Source: Cyclobacteriaceae bacterium
GTDB lineage: Bacteria > Bacteroidota > Bacteroidia > Cytophagales > Cyclobacteriaceae
Length of the DNA stretch: 64,000 bases
Assembly (NCBI GenBank): GCA_019638395.1
Contig: JAHBTX010000003.1
Span: forward strand, 806,001 to 870,000
Direction of reading: 5' to 3'
The notes beneath the pieces are model-generated. The model was not told the DNA's origin, ran no database searches, and worked only from the letters and a program-made list of their open reading frames with translations. Both the position numbers and the translations under genes were made by a program. Positions 52,538 to 62,147 of the stretch are shown here, in pieces (positions within the stretch are counted from its first letter, which is position 1; each line of letters starts with the position of its first letter).

Positions 52538-55500
52538 CGCAGGGTAATGTTTAAGCCCATCGAAATTGTGCGCACCTGTGGCAGGGTAAAAAAGTCGATT
52601 CCTTGTGCTGTAGTGGAACCATCCAACGTACTTACTTCCGGATCGGAACCTGTATATTTTGTAAAGGTAAAGAGGTTAGTGGCGGCTACGTAAATACGAG
52701 CCTGGTCGATCATCCAACGTTGTGTTAACTTGGGTGGTAACGTGTAGCCGATGCTTAAATTTTTTAAACGTAAATAAGAGGCATCTTCCAGCAGGCGATT
52801 GCTGTGCAGGTTGTTGAGGGTACTGTTTAATTCGTAGCGGGGTATGTCGGTAACATCGCCCGGCTTGCGCCATCTGCGAAGTGCCTCTACCGATTGATTG
52901 CTCTGTAAATCAGCCCCCATATTTACCAGTGTGGCTTTGGTAAAGTTTAATACCTTGTTTCCATACGAAAACTGAAAAAATACAGAAGCATCGAATCGTT
53001 TGTAATTAAAGGTGTTGGTAATACCGCCAATCCATTTAGGCTGGGCATTGCCAATAACCATCGCATCTGAATTATTAATCAAGCCATCGCCATTCACATC
53101 TTCATAAATAGCATTGCCTGTGGCAGGATTTACACCCAGGTAGTTTAAGCCCCAAAATGTTCCTAACGGATGCCCTTCTTTAACAATGTTGGTGGCATCC
53201 ACACCTTCGGCAGTATAACCTCTGTAAAGCGGAATAGAATCAGCTAAGAAAAGAACCTTATTTAAATTTTTTGAAATGTTAACCGTGGTAGTCCATCGCA
53301 CGGCCTTATCGATGTTAACAGATGTGGCACTCCACTCAATGCCTTTGTTTTCCATATCGCCAATGTTATCCGGTATGCCGCCAAAGCCGGTAGTAAAAGG
53401 GTAGGGGCGGTTAAGTAGCAGGTCGGATGTTTTGTTGTGATATACTTCAATGGAAGTTTGCAACCGCCCTTGCCAAAGTTCAAGATCAACACCCAGATTC
53501 ATTTCGCGGGTGGTTTCCCATTTGATATTGGGATTAGCCGTATTTGCAGGTACAACACCCGAGTTACCATTATAGGTGGCAGCATTCCACAAGCCTAGAA
53601 ATTGAAATGCGGCAATACGTTCATTGCCGGTAAAGCCATAGCTGCCCCTTAGCTTAAGATCAGTAATAGCAGAAGCGTTAAAAAAGTTTTCCTGCGATAT
53701 GCGCCATCCGGCAGAGATAGCCGGGAAGTAACCAAACCGGTTGTTGGGGCCGAAGTTAGAAGAACCATCGGTTCGCATGCCAACCGTAACTAAAAAACGA
53801 TCGTCATAGTCGTACCTGCCTTCGGCAAAAATTGAAAACAATCCACCCGGTGGTGATTTGGATGAAGAGCCGGCATCCACTACACCAGCCGAAGTGATGT
53901 AGGTAAAATCATCGCTTGGAAATATACGCCCTTGCACACTACCGCCATTGTAAAATGTGCGAAAAACTTCGGTACCGATAAAACCGCTAAATGAATGTTT
54001 GTCTGAAAATTTTTTGCTGTACGATAATGTAAGATTTGAAACCATATTGGAAGCAGCCTGGGCAATAAATACACCATAGCCTTGCCCACCTACGCTGGGT
54101 AAAAATCCGCCAATGGCAGTTTGTGATGATTCGTATTGATCTTCGGTAATATCATTGTAATCAATACTAACCTGGCCTTTCAGGCGCAGGTTGGGTTTTA
54201 TTTCGTAGGTAGCATGTAGTCCACCAATTAATTTTAAGGTAAGAGTTTCAAAGCGCGGCAACAAGGCTTGAGCCACCGGATTAAAGTTGGGAAACCCGGC
54301 ATACATACCTGAACCGGGGCCAATTAATTTACCGTTTTCATCGTACGGTACGTAATAAGGCAAACTTTTAATTGCACCCGAATAAACGCCATCTAAAAAG
54401 TTGTCGCCTTTTACCCGATTATTAAGTGTGCGCGATAACGTTAGGTTAGTACCTAGATTAATTTTACGCGAAACTTGTTGATCAAAATTCAACGTGGCCC
54501 CCATGCGTTCAAAACTATTGTTTAGTTGTACGCCTTCCTCATTGCGGTAGTTGGCACTTACATAAAAGGTTGTATTATTATCGCCCCCGCTCACAGCAAC
54601 CTGATATTGCTGCATAATACCACTTCGCAGTACTTCGTCTTGCCAGTCGGTGCTAACGCCATTGGTAATACCGGGTATTAAGCCTAATGCTTCCGGGTTT
54701 TCGCCTGCATTGGTTGCTGCTTCGCGCTGCAGTTCAAGCAACTGGGTAGCGTTAAGTAATTTAAGTTTGTTCACCGGATCGATAACTCCTCGTTGTACAT
54801 CTAATGTGATTTTTGTGTTTGAATTTTTAGAGCCGCGTTTGGTAGTAATAATTACTACTCCGTTAGAAGCCCGCGACCCATACATGGCTTTGGCTGATGC
54901 ATCTTTGAGCACTTGCATCGATTCAATATCATTAGGATTGATCATGGCCAGTGCATTATCGGTTTGCCCGCCAAAATTACGTGCCGATAAACTACCCGTT
55001 TCAACGGGGATACCATCTACCACAAATAAAGGCCGGTTGCCTGCACTTATGGAAGTAGAGCCTCTTATACGCACCGCAATACCACCACCGGGTGTACCGC
55101 TTGATTGAGTAACCTGAACGCCTGCAACCTGGCCTTGCAGGGCCTGATCAACCCCGTTAATAGAAATCTCTTTGAATTTATCGGACTTAACAGAAACGAT
55201 TGAGCCGGTTAAATCCCGCTTAGAAACGGAAGCATATCCGGTTACAATTACTTCGCTGAGTTGTTGTGCATTCTCTTCCAATAAAACATCAATTCTTATT
55301 TTTCCGGATACAGAAATTTCTTGCGTTCTGTAACCTACAAATGAAAATACCAGAATGGCATCAGCCGGTGCAACAATGGAATATTGCCCATCTAAATCGC
55401 TAATGGTTCCTTGTGTTCCTCCCTTTATCGTAATATTTACTCCCGGTAATCCTGATGGATCGGTAACAGCTGTAATCTTGCCAGAAACAGTTAACTGGCT

Positions 55501-55551
55501 GAAAGCATAAACAGGTAATAATAAGAGATACGTTAGTAAAAGTTTCTGCAT
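52534..55551 (-). CDS. SusC/RagA-type TonB-linked transporter (protease operon)
   Basis: 1005 residues from the ATG at 55551, which starts a clean signal peptide (MQKLLL...YAFSQ); an upstream start at 55596 adds 15 residues without signal character. Carboxypeptidase-regulatory-like domain ~20-105 ('GKITAVTDPSGLPGVNITIKGG', 'VFSFVGYRTQE'), plug ~110-225 ('VRIRGSTSI', 'PLFVVDGIPV', 'IESMQVLKDASAKAMYGSRASNGVV'), barrel to 'ISMGLNITLR'. First gene of the operon that includes the M43 protease. Divergent from the SDR at 55712. Confidence 0.95.
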   Translation of the reverse strand: MQKLLLTYLLLLPVYAFSQLTVSGKITAVTDPSGLPGVNITIKGGTQGTISDLDGQYSIVAPADAILVFSFVGYRTQEISVSGKIRIDVLLEENAQQLSEVIVTGYASVSKRDLTGSIVSVKSDKFKEISINGVDQALQGQVAGVQVTQSSGTPGGGIAVRIRGSTSISAGNRPLFVVDGIPVETGSLSARNFGGQTDNALAMINPNDIESMQVLKDASAKAMYGSRASNGVVIITTKRGSKNSNTKITLDVQRGVIDPVNKLKLLNATQLLELQREAATNAGENPEALGLIPGITNGVSTDWQDEVLRSGIMQQYQVAVSGGDNNTTFYVSANYRNEEGVQLNNSFERMGATLNFDQQVSRKINLGTNLTLSRTLNNRVKGDNFLDGVYSGAIKSLPYYVPYDENGKLIGPGSGMYAGFPNFNPVAQALLPRFETLTLKLIGGLHATYEIKPNLRLKGQVSIDYNDITEDQYESSQTAIGGFLPSVGGQGYGVFIAQAASNMVSNLTLSYSKKFSDKHSFSGFIGTEVFRTFYNGGSVQGRIFPSDDFTYITSAGVVDAGSSSKSPPGGLFSIFAEGRYDYDDRFLVTVGMRTDGSSNFGPNNRFGYFPAISAGWRISQENFFNASAITDLKLRGSYGFTGNERIAAFQFLGLWNAATYNGNSGVVPANTANPNIKWETTREMNLGVDLELWQGRLQTSIEVYHNKTSDLLLNRPYPFTTGFGGIPDNIGDMENKGIEWSATSVNIDKAVRWTTTVNISKNLNKVLFLADSIPLYRGYTAEGVDATNIVKEGHPLGTFWGLNYLGVNPATGNAIYEDVNGDGLINNSDAMVIGNAQPKWIGGITNTFNYKRFDASVFFQFSYGNKVLNFTKATLVNMGADLQSNQSVEALRRWRKPGDVTDIPRYELNSTLNNLHSNRLLEDASYLRLKNLSIGYTLPPKLTQRWMIDQARIYVAATNLFTFTKYTGSDPEVSTLDGSTTAQGIDFFTLPQVRTISMGLNITLR

Positions 55552-55711
55552 GCGCCCTCCGTTAGTCAATCCTATGGCACTAAAGTTAAAGGGCAAGGGG
55601 TGTACTTCAAAAGAGTTTTCAAAATAAATCGGTTAATGCTCCAATTTTGTAGAACATTTTTACACCTTGTAAGTCAAAAATTTTACAAGAACAATAATTA
55701 ATGCATAGACT

Positions 55712-56536
55712 ATGTCGTATCTGGAAAACCTGTTTTCACTTAATTCTAAAGTTGCTGTTGTTACCGGAGGTACCGGGGTATTAGGAAATGCCATGTGCAA
55801 AGCATTGGCAAATGCCGGGGCAGCAATAGTAATAATTGGAAGAAGAAAAGAAGCGGCCGATCAACTGGCACAGCAAATAATTACTAATGGAGGCCGCGCC
55901 ATCGGAATTTCAGCAGATGTTTTAAATAAAGAACAGCTACTTGCTGCCAGAGAGATTATCATAAAACAATTCGGCAAGCTTGATATACTGGTAAACGGTG
56001 CCGGGGGTAATATGCCCGGTGCGGTGGTTATGCCAGATAAGACCATCTTCGATTTAAATATTGACGACTTCCGAAGTGTGGTTGATCTGAACCTTACCGG
56101 TTCGGTTTTGCCTACCCAGATTTTTGGCGAATCGCTTGCCGCAACTAAGCAAGGGGTTATCATTAATATTTCTTCCATGACGGCCATTCGCCCGCTTACG
56201 CGTGTATTGGGCTATGGTGCAGCAAAAGCGGCCATTAGCAACTTTACCCAATGGCTGGCTGTAGAGATGGCTAAAAAGTTTGGTGAAGGCATTCGTGTTA
56301 ATGCGATAGCACCCGGTTTTTTTCTTACCGAACAAAATCGTAATCTGTTAACCAATGCCGATGGCAGCTTAACCGAGCGCGGTCAGTTAATTATTCGTGG
56401 AACTCCCTATGGGCGATTTGGCGAGCCCGATGAGCTTAGCGGAACCCTGCTTTGGCTTTGCTCAGATGCATCGAAGTTTGTTTCAGGAATTGTAGTACCC
56501 GTAGATGGTGCCTTTAGTGCTTATGGAGGAGTTTAA
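55712..56536 (+). CDS. SDR-family oxidoreductase, mannonate/fructuronate-type
   Basis: 274 residues, classical SDR. Cofactor motif 'VTGGTGVLGNAM' (TGxxxGxG), 'NGAGG', Ser in 'ISSMTAI' and catalytic Y-x-x-x-K in 'YGAAKAA'. The N-terminus 'YLENLFSLNSKVAVVTGGTGVLG' and C-terminus 'GIVVPVDGAFSAYGGV' resemble SDRs placed next to hexuronate transporters and mannonate dehydratase in Bacteroidota (D-mannonate oxidoreductase). The next gene is a hexuronate-type MFS transporter, which supports this. No uxuA or uxaC in the window. Confidence 0.85.
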   Translation: MSYLENLFSLNSKVAVVTGGTGVLGNAMCKALANAGAAIVIIGRRKEAADQLAQQIITNGGRAIGISADVLNKEQLLAAREIIIKQFGKLDILVNGAGGNMPGAVVMPDKTIFDLNIDDFRSVVDLNLTGSVLPTQIFGESLAATKQGVIINISSMTAIRPLTRVLGYGAAKAAISNFTQWLAVEMAKKFGEGIRVNAIAPGFFLTEQNRNLLTNADGSLTERGQLIIRGTPYGRFGEPDELSGTLLWLCSDASKFVSGIVVPVDGAFSAYGGV

Positions 56537-56648
56537 ATAGTGTTTAGGTGTTAGTACATAGTCGAGAGTAGTTGACGAAACACATCCATCGACAATTGAT
56601 CATAGACTATAGTTACAATGAATTATTACCAATAAACTGCTTTAAACA

Positions 56649-57941
56649 TTGAATAACCCAACTGGTAAACCGTGGCCCAACTATCGCTGGGTGGTATGTG
56701 GGCTCCTCTTTGCAGCTACAACAATCAATTATATCGACCGGCAAGTATTGAGTTTACTCAAGCCCGTTCTGGAAAAAGAATTCAACTGGAATGAAATTGA
56801 CTATAGCAATATTGTAATGGCCTTTAGTGCGGCTTATGCTTTCGGTTATCTGGTGTTTGGCAGAATAGTAGATTGGGTGGGAACAAAAATGGGTTATACC
56901 ATTTCGGTATTTTTCTGGAGTATTGCTGCCATAGGGCATGCGTTTGTACGAACTACAGCCGGCTTTGGGTTTATGCGTGCATTTTTAGGAATTAGTGAGG
57001 CGGGAAATTTTCCTACAGCCATCAAAGCAACGGCCGAGTGGTTTCCTAAACGTGAACGGGCTTTGGCTGCAGGAATTTTTAATTCGGGTACCAACATTGG
57101 TGCTGTGGTTGCTCCTTTATTAGTACCCTGGATAGTAGGTGCTTATGGTTGGGAAGAGGCTTTTATTTGGACCGGGTTGGTAGGGTTTGTGTGGCTCATT
57201 TTCTGGTTTATATTTTATGAAATACCTTCCCGACAAAAACGACTATCACCCGAAGAATATAAACTCATCCACAGCGATGAGGATGAACAACAGGAAGAAT
57301 CAAAACCTATAAAGTGGATTAAGCTATTAGGCATAAGACAAACCTGGGCATTTATTTTAGGTAAATTTTTTAGCGACCCGGTGTGGTGGTTCTTGCTGTT
57401 TTGGTTGCCTTCGTACTTTACAGAAGTATATGGTGTTGATTTCAGAAAGCCCAACCTGCAACTTGCTATCATTTATACAGCCTGCACCATTGGAAGTATT
57501 GGCGGTGGTTATCTATCCTCTTGGTTAATAAAGAAAGGCTGGCCTGTTTTTAAAGCCCGTAAAACCGCAATGCTTTTATTTGCATTTAGTGTAATGCCAA
57601 TTATGACAGCGCGCTTCGTAGATAATATTTGGGTGGCGGTGGCACTTATGAGTCTGGCAGTTGCAGCCCATCAGGCATGGAGTGCCAATATTTTTACAAC
57701 TACTTCCGATATGTTTCCTAAAAAAGCTGTTAGTTCAGTAGTAGGTATTGGCGGTATGGCCGGTTCAATTGGTTCTTTCTTGTTTCCCTTGCTGGTGGGG
57801 CATTTGCTTCAGCATTACAAAACCTTGGGGTACATTACAACAGGCTACAACATCTTGTTTTTGATCTGCGGGTTTGCTTACCTGTTTGCGTGGTTGCTCA
57901 TGCATGTGCTGGCGCCTCGCATGGACCGCGTAAAACTGTAA
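56649..57941 (+). CDS. MFS transporter, hexuronate (ExuT)-like
   Basis: 430 residues, 12 transmembrane segments. Starts at TTG 56649; the family start 'YRWVVCGLLFAATTINYIDRQVLSLL' begins 13 residues in and the next in-frame Met is too far inside, so a TTG start is the best choice. 'RAFLGISEAGNFPTAIKATAEWFPKRERALAAGIFNSGTNIGAV' is the anion:cation symporter (ExuT/DgoT) signature. 112 bases after the SDR, probably same transcript. Expected substrate is galacturonate or glucuronate. Confidence 0.88.
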   Translation: MNNPTGKPWPNYRWVVCGLLFAATTINYIDRQVLSLLKPVLEKEFNWNEIDYSNIVMAFSAAYAFGYLVFGRIVDWVGTKMGYTISVFFWSIAAIGHAFVRTTAGFGFMRAFLGISEAGNFPTAIKATAEWFPKRERALAAGIFNSGTNIGAVVAPLLVPWIVGAYGWEEAFIWTGLVGFVWLIFWFIFYEIPSRQKRLSPEEYKLIHSDEDEQQEESKPIKWIKLLGIRQTWAFILGKFFSDPVWWFLLFWLPSYFTEVYGVDFRKPNLQLAIIYTACTIGSIGGGYLSSWLIKKGWPVFKARKTAMLLFAFSVMPIMTARFVDNIWVAVALMSLAVAAHQAWSANIFTTTSDMFPKKAVSSVVGIGGMAGSIGSFLFPLLVGHLLQHYKTLGYITTGYNILFLICGFAYLFAWLLMHVLAPRMDRVKL

Positions 57942-58225
57942 AGACGAATTAGTGCGATAGTCAATAGATATCCATACTTTCAGTACAAATTTATCGTTAC
58001 AAAACGTATCAACCTGCCTGATGCGATTTGATGCCGCCAATGAATTAGCCTGTTAGACATCAACTTGTTTAAATATTTTTTAGTACATAATCCCGGCTTA
58101 AGCTGTACAAAGCACTGTATAGTATAATATCCGGTTGTGTAAAGATGTGGTTGAGTTATTGGGTAGTTTCTTAAGTTTACTAGCATAATTACCAGATAGC
58201 AGATACTCGTCAATTATTAAATGAA

Positions 58226-59815
58226 ATGAAAAGATACTTCTTCTTGCTGCTTATGCCCATGTTTGCATGGGGGCAGAATCTACGTTCAGGTGGAGCCTTA
58301 AAACCGGAACAAGCTATTATGGATATCCGCCACTACACCATTGCGCTGCAAGTGGACCCGGAAAAGAAAACCATTAACGGTTATACCGAGATAGAACTTA
58401 ATCTTTCAACTGCTTCGCCTGTGCTGGTGCTTGACTTATGGCACGGGCTTACAGTTGAACAAACATGGGTAAATGGTAAAAAAGAAAACTTTACCCATAC
58501 CAAAGATGACCTACTAACCATAACCGGTGCAAAACCATTTTCGGCAGGGAAAGTAAAAATAAAAGTTATGTACGGTGGTACTCCCGGTGTGGCACTCAGG
58601 GCCCCGTGGGATGGCGGCTTCACATGGAGTACCGATTCAAAAGGAAACCCCTGGGTGGCTATTACATGCCAGGCAGAAGGTGGTAAAATATTTTTTCCCT
58701 GTAAAGACCATCCGAGCGATGAACCTAATGAAGGTGCCGATCTGATCATTACTGTTCCAAAAGGACTTTCAGTAGCTGGGCCCGGTTTGCTTAAGAAAGT
58801 AACGAATACATCAACAACTTCTACATGGCATTGGAAAACAAACTATACCATTAGTAATTATTGCCTGGTATTTAATATTGGCAAATACAGTAAAGTTACC
58901 AGTACCTACACCTCTGTTTTGGGTAATAAAATACCCATGGAGTTTTATGTGTTGGAGGAACACGCAGAGAAGGGACCGCATCACCTGGAAGTATTGGCCC
59001 AAACATGCCGGGTGCTGGAAAAATATTTTGGTGAATATCCCTGGGCTAAAGAAAAAATAGGAATAGCAGAAACACCTCATCTGGGGATGGAACATCAGTC
59101 CATGAATGCCTACGGAAACCAGTTTAACTATACACAGGTAGGTGGTCAGGATTTTGATTGGCTGCTTACGCATGAGTTTGGTCATGAATGGTGGGCTAAT
59201 AAAGTAACTAATATCGATTGGGCGCACATGTGGATTCAAGAGGGCATTTGCTCGTATGGCGATGCGTTATATGTACGCGAAATGGAAGGAGAAGAAGCGT
59301 ACCAACGCGTAATGAGACGCCATGCTCAAAATGCACAAAACAAAAAACCGATTGTGCAAGGCGAGGTGGTAGATTCTGACGATACCTATCACAGCGATAT
59401 TTATGGAAAAGGCGCACTCTTTATGCACACACTGCGGTATGTTATTGGTGATAGTATTTTCTTTCCAACCTTAAAAATATTGGCAACCGATTCACGCTAT
59501 ACCTATCACAATTTTGTTTCCACCAAAGATGTAGAGCAGTTATTCAGTGCAAGATCAAAAACAAACCTGCAGCCATTATTTGATTTCTATTTGCGCACAA
59601 CCAATAAACTGGAGATGAATGTTAAACAAATAGGAGAAGGAAAGTATGCCGTTAAGGTTGTGAATTTTGAAGGTATGATGCTGCCGGTCGAAATTCTCGC
59701 AGATGGCGTTAACACACTTTATAAACTGGATAAGACGCCTCTCCTAATTGAAAGTAAAACCTTACCACAGATTGATCCAATCGGGTTTTACCTGAAGCGT
59801 GTGATTTACGAATAG
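58226..59815 (+). CDS. M1-family zinc aminopeptidase (secreted)
   Basis: 529 residues with signal peptide (MKRYFF...MFAWGQ). The zinc motif H316-E317-x-x-H320-x18-E339 is complete ('HEFGHEWWANK ... WIQEG'). The substrate-recognition motif reads G-M288-E289-H ('LGMEHQS') rather than GAMEN; GMEH is common in Bacteroidota M1 peptidases, so not a defect. The protein is shorter than classical M1 (~850 aa) and lacks the C-terminal helical domain, ending shortly after the thermolysin-like and small middle domains. Removes N-terminal residues from peptides in periplasm or outside. Confidence 0.93.
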   Translation: MKRYFFLLLMPMFAWGQNLRSGGALKPEQAIMDIRHYTIALQVDPEKKTINGYTEIELNLSTASPVLVLDLWHGLTVEQTWVNGKKENFTHTKDDLLTITGAKPFSAGKVKIKVMYGGTPGVALRAPWDGGFTWSTDSKGNPWVAITCQAEGGKIFFPCKDHPSDEPNEGADLIITVPKGLSVAGPGLLKKVTNTSTTSTWHWKTNYTISNYCLVFNIGKYSKVTSTYTSVLGNKIPMEFYVLEEHAEKGPHHLEVLAQTCRVLEKYFGEYPWAKEKIGIAETPHLGMEHQSMNAYGNQFNYTQVGGQDFDWLLTHEFGHEWWANKVTNIDWAHMWIQEGICSYGDALYVREMEGEEAYQRVMRRHAQNAQNKKPIVQGEVVDSDDTYHSDIYGKGALFMHTLRYVIGDSIFFPTLKILATDSRYTYHNFVSTKDVEQLFSARSKTNLQPLFDFYLRTTNKLEMNVKQIGEGKYAVKVVNFEGMMLPVEILADGVNTLYKLDKTPLLIESKTLPQIDPIGFYLKRVIYE

Positions 59816-59859
59816 AGACTGCGAACGTAAACGATGTTACTAAAGCAGACAAATTAAAG

Positions 59860-60168
59860 TTAAGCGAGAACCTTTTCGATGCTGGTTACAAATGCTCCCG
59901 TAACACCTTTGGTTTTTTTAGCTTGCTCAGCCTTTAGTACACCAATGGCACGGCTTAGCGCTTCTACCAGTCCAACAGGGTTTCCATCATACCGGTAACT
60001 TCCCAGGCACCATTCTAAATCTGCCTGTAATTGCGGCTCAAGTGTTAGCGCACGAAGTTTATCAAGCGTGGCCTCTGCAGCAGTTTCGATAGTTAGCGAC
60101 TTGGCTTTTGAAGCTGCCTTTGCTGCTGGTTTCTTTTCAGCGGTAGATTTTGTGGTTGCTTTAGCCAT
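59860..60168 (-). CDS. Small protein with Lys/Ala-rich N-terminus
   Basis: 102 residues from the ATG at 60168 (the frame continues 20 codons upstream with no coding character). Residues 1-25 are Lys/Ala/Thr-rich ('MAKATTKSTAEKKPAAKAASK'), like histone-H1-type tails; the rest is helical ('LDKLRALTLEPQLQADLEWCLGSYRYDGNPVGLVEALSRAIGVLKAEQAKK'). Could be a nucleoid-associated or ribosome-linked protein; function unknown. Convergent with the M1 peptidase. Confidence 0.72.
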   Translation of the reverse strand: MAKATTKSTAEKKPAAKAASKAKSLTIETAAEATLDKLRALTLEPQLQADLEWCLGSYRYDGNPVGLVEALSRAIGVLKAEQAKKTKGVTGAFVTSIEKVLA

Positions 60169-60228
60169 GGTTGTTTGTATTTGATTTAGGTGCAAAGGTA
60201 TGAGGCGTTTCGATCGGTAAACAAGCAT

Positions 60229-60775
60229 TAGGCCGATTAAATTTCCGCAATCGTATGATTAATCAAATGAATTTCAATGCATTGCATAGGTAGTAAACGC
60301 ACTAATTAACCGAGATTATGCATTAAACATCTCAACAGAACTGTTTGATTCTAGTTTATTCTAATTTTTTTATGCTTTTCCTGATTTAGATACCTGTTGT
60401 GCAGCTATTTAGAGTTGCCACCAGCCGGATTTTGAAAAAATAATCTGTGGGAATTACCTGAATCATTAAGAGGTAAAAACGTTCGGGTTTAAAATAGTAT
60501 ATAAGTTTTTTTAACGCACATGTAAAACGAAACCGTCCGGTATATTAAAAGGGTTGAATGCTTATACCAATCATGTTAACACAACATTGAGGAAATGGTA
60601 AATCAACGTTCTTAGAATTCGTGTTCAATGATTTTTCAAAAAACTAACCAAACTCTGTTAGATGGTATTGAATACATTTTTAGTAATGCAAAAATTATGA
60701 ATGTTGGTAGTCCTTTATAATTGCTGAATAAAAAATTAGTTACAACAGATGCCCCTAAAGAAACTTGTTAATATG
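60229..60775. other. Intergenic region without a supported gene
   Basis: About 550 AT-rich bases lie between the promoter of the Lys/Ala-rich gene (59860-60168) and the terminator of the tiny basic gene. I see no ORF of protein-like composition, tRNA-like structure or repeat. Confidence 0.5.
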
Positions 60776-60820
60776 ATTATAAAAACAAAAGAGAAGTGAT
60801 CCTGGATCACTTCTCTTTGT
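60776..60820 (-). terminator. Strong terminator downstream of the tiny basic protein gene
   Basis: A 14-bp perfect stem (60788-60801 with 60805-60818; core GAGAAGTGATC / GATCACTTCTC) with a 3-base loop. On the minus strand the stem is followed by TTGTTTTT. Its strength and tight spacing fit a highly expressed small gene. Confidence 0.85.
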
Positions 60821-60842
60821 AAAAGCATCAAGCTTAGCTTGA

Positions 60843-60935
60843 TTACTTCTTCTTCTTAGCAGCCTTCTTAACTTTCTTAGCAGCCTTCTTGGCTACTTTT
60901 TTCTTAGCTGCTTTCTTAGCGGGTTTTTTTGCCAT
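60843..60935 (-). CDS. Very small histone-H1-like basic protein (30 aa)
   Basis: Thirty codons plus stop: starts MAKKPAKKAAKK and continues as Ala-Lys-Lys repeats, ending in KKKK. Only M, A, K, P and V are used; 18 of 30 residues are lysine. It has a good ATG, a strong intrinsic terminator on the same strand 25 bases beyond the stop and a very AT-rich upstream region. Such Lys/Ala-rich tails occur in bacterial histone-H1-like nucleoid proteins (Hc1 type), but those are longer. Likely DNA- or RNA-binding by charge. Confidence 0.75.
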   Translation of the reverse strand: MAKKPAKKAAKKKVAKKAAKKVKKAAKKKK

Positions 60936-61084
60936 AACGTTTTAATGTTTTTAGTTAAAACTGTACGAAAGGTATAATAAAAAATTAATTCACAAAAATT
61001 TTGCTGAAAAAATTTTTTGATGTCAATAAAAACTATGATTGAAATTTTTAATCAAGCAACATCATAACTCAATATCAAACATCA

Positions 61085-62107
61085 TCATTTGATGTTTACT
61101 TCGCATACTAATTCGATATTGAATTTTTCTTTTACAGATGAAATGATATCCATAGCAAGCGAAAAAATTTCATTACCACTTGCGTTAGCATAGTTAACCA
61201 ACACCAATGCTTGTTGTGTATGCACGCCTGCATCACCTATTCGTTTTCCTTTCCAGCCGCAGCGTTCTATCAACCAGCCAGCAGGCACTTTAACTTCTTG
61301 ATTTACAGAAATATAACCGGGTATATCGGGAAACATTTTTTGCAACTGCTGATAATGTAAAAGTGTAATGGTTGGATTTTTAAAGAAGCTGCCAGCATTA
61401 CCCAGTACGGTAGGATCAGGTAGTTTACTTCTTCTGATTTGCATAACAGCATTACTTACTTGTTGAATAGTTGGTGTTGAAATATTTTGTTGTTTGAGTA
61501 TTTCATTAATTGCTCCGTAGCTTGTGTTGATGCGATGTGTTTTTTTACTGAGAGTTAAAGTAACACTTGAAATAAAAAAAATTTCTTTCAGTGCGCCTTT
61601 AAAGATGCTATCGCGGTAACCAAAGTTACATTCGTGGTTAAGCCATGTCTTTGTTATTCCAGTTTCAAGATCAATACCGGTAACCGATTTGATTACTTCT
61701 TTTACTTCTACACCGTAAGCACCAATGTTTTGAATAGGTGCAGCACCAACAGTTCCGGGTATAAGCGCGAGGTTTTCAATTCCACCCCAGTTGTTGTTTA
61801 CACAATATAATACCAGGTTATGCCAGTTCTCGCCAGCCATTACTTCAATGTTTATTGAACTTTCGTCTTCATGCTTAATGAAAACGCCTTTCAGTGCATT
61901 TTGAATAACAAGACCGTTATACTGAGCAGTAAACAACACATTGCTGCCACCCCCTAATATAAAACGACTATTATTCTGGTAAACAGGATGCTGAATAAGT
62001 TCGCTCAACTGTGCCAACGATGTAATGGTGCAGAAGTAACGCGCGTTAGCCTGCACCCCAAATGTGGTTAGTGGTTTCAGTTCTTTGTATTCTTCTATAT
62101 TGATCAT
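61085..62107 (-). CDS. murB: UDP-N-acetylenolpyruvoylglucosamine reductase MurB (type I)
   Basis: 340 residues from the ATG at 62107 (the upstream ATG at 62125 adds MVIISI only). FAD-binding motifs 'FILGGGSNVLF' and 'ALIPGTVGAAPIQNIGAYG', catalytic Arg in 'FGYRDSIFK', Ser in 'GNAGSFFKNP' and the terminal Glu in 'ELVCEVNIK'. The 'YGYRDS'-type insertion makes it the E. coli-like type I. It reduces UDP-GlcNAc enolpyruvate to UDP-MurNAc in peptidoglycan synthesis. Stands alone, not in a mur/dcw cluster. Confidence 0.96.
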   Translation of the reverse strand: MINIEEYKELKPLTTFGVQANARYFCTITSLAQLSELIQHPVYQNNSRFILGGGSNVLFTAQYNGLVIQNALKGVFIKHEDESSINIEVMAGENWHNLVLYCVNNNWGGIENLALIPGTVGAAPIQNIGAYGVEVKEVIKSVTGIDLETGITKTWLNHECNFGYRDSIFKGALKEIFFISSVTLTLSKKTHRINTSYGAINEILKQQNISTPTIQQVSNAVMQIRRSKLPDPTVLGNAGSFFKNPTITLLHYQQLQKMFPDIPGYISVNQEVKVPAGWLIERCGWKGKRIGDAGVHTQQALVLVNYANASGNEIFSLAMDIISSVKEKFNIELVCEVNIK

Positions 62108-62147
62108 AATTGAAATTATGACCAAGGAAGAAAAAACGAACGAGATA

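Noticed and set aside
54650-55108. 152-codon plus-strand frame inside the SusC gene
   Set aside because: Antisense shadow of the plug-domain region.
59084-59098. Loss of the GAMEN motif in the M1 peptidase
   Set aside because: GMEH at this place is normal in Bacteroidota M1 peptidases, so not a sign of a dead enzyme.
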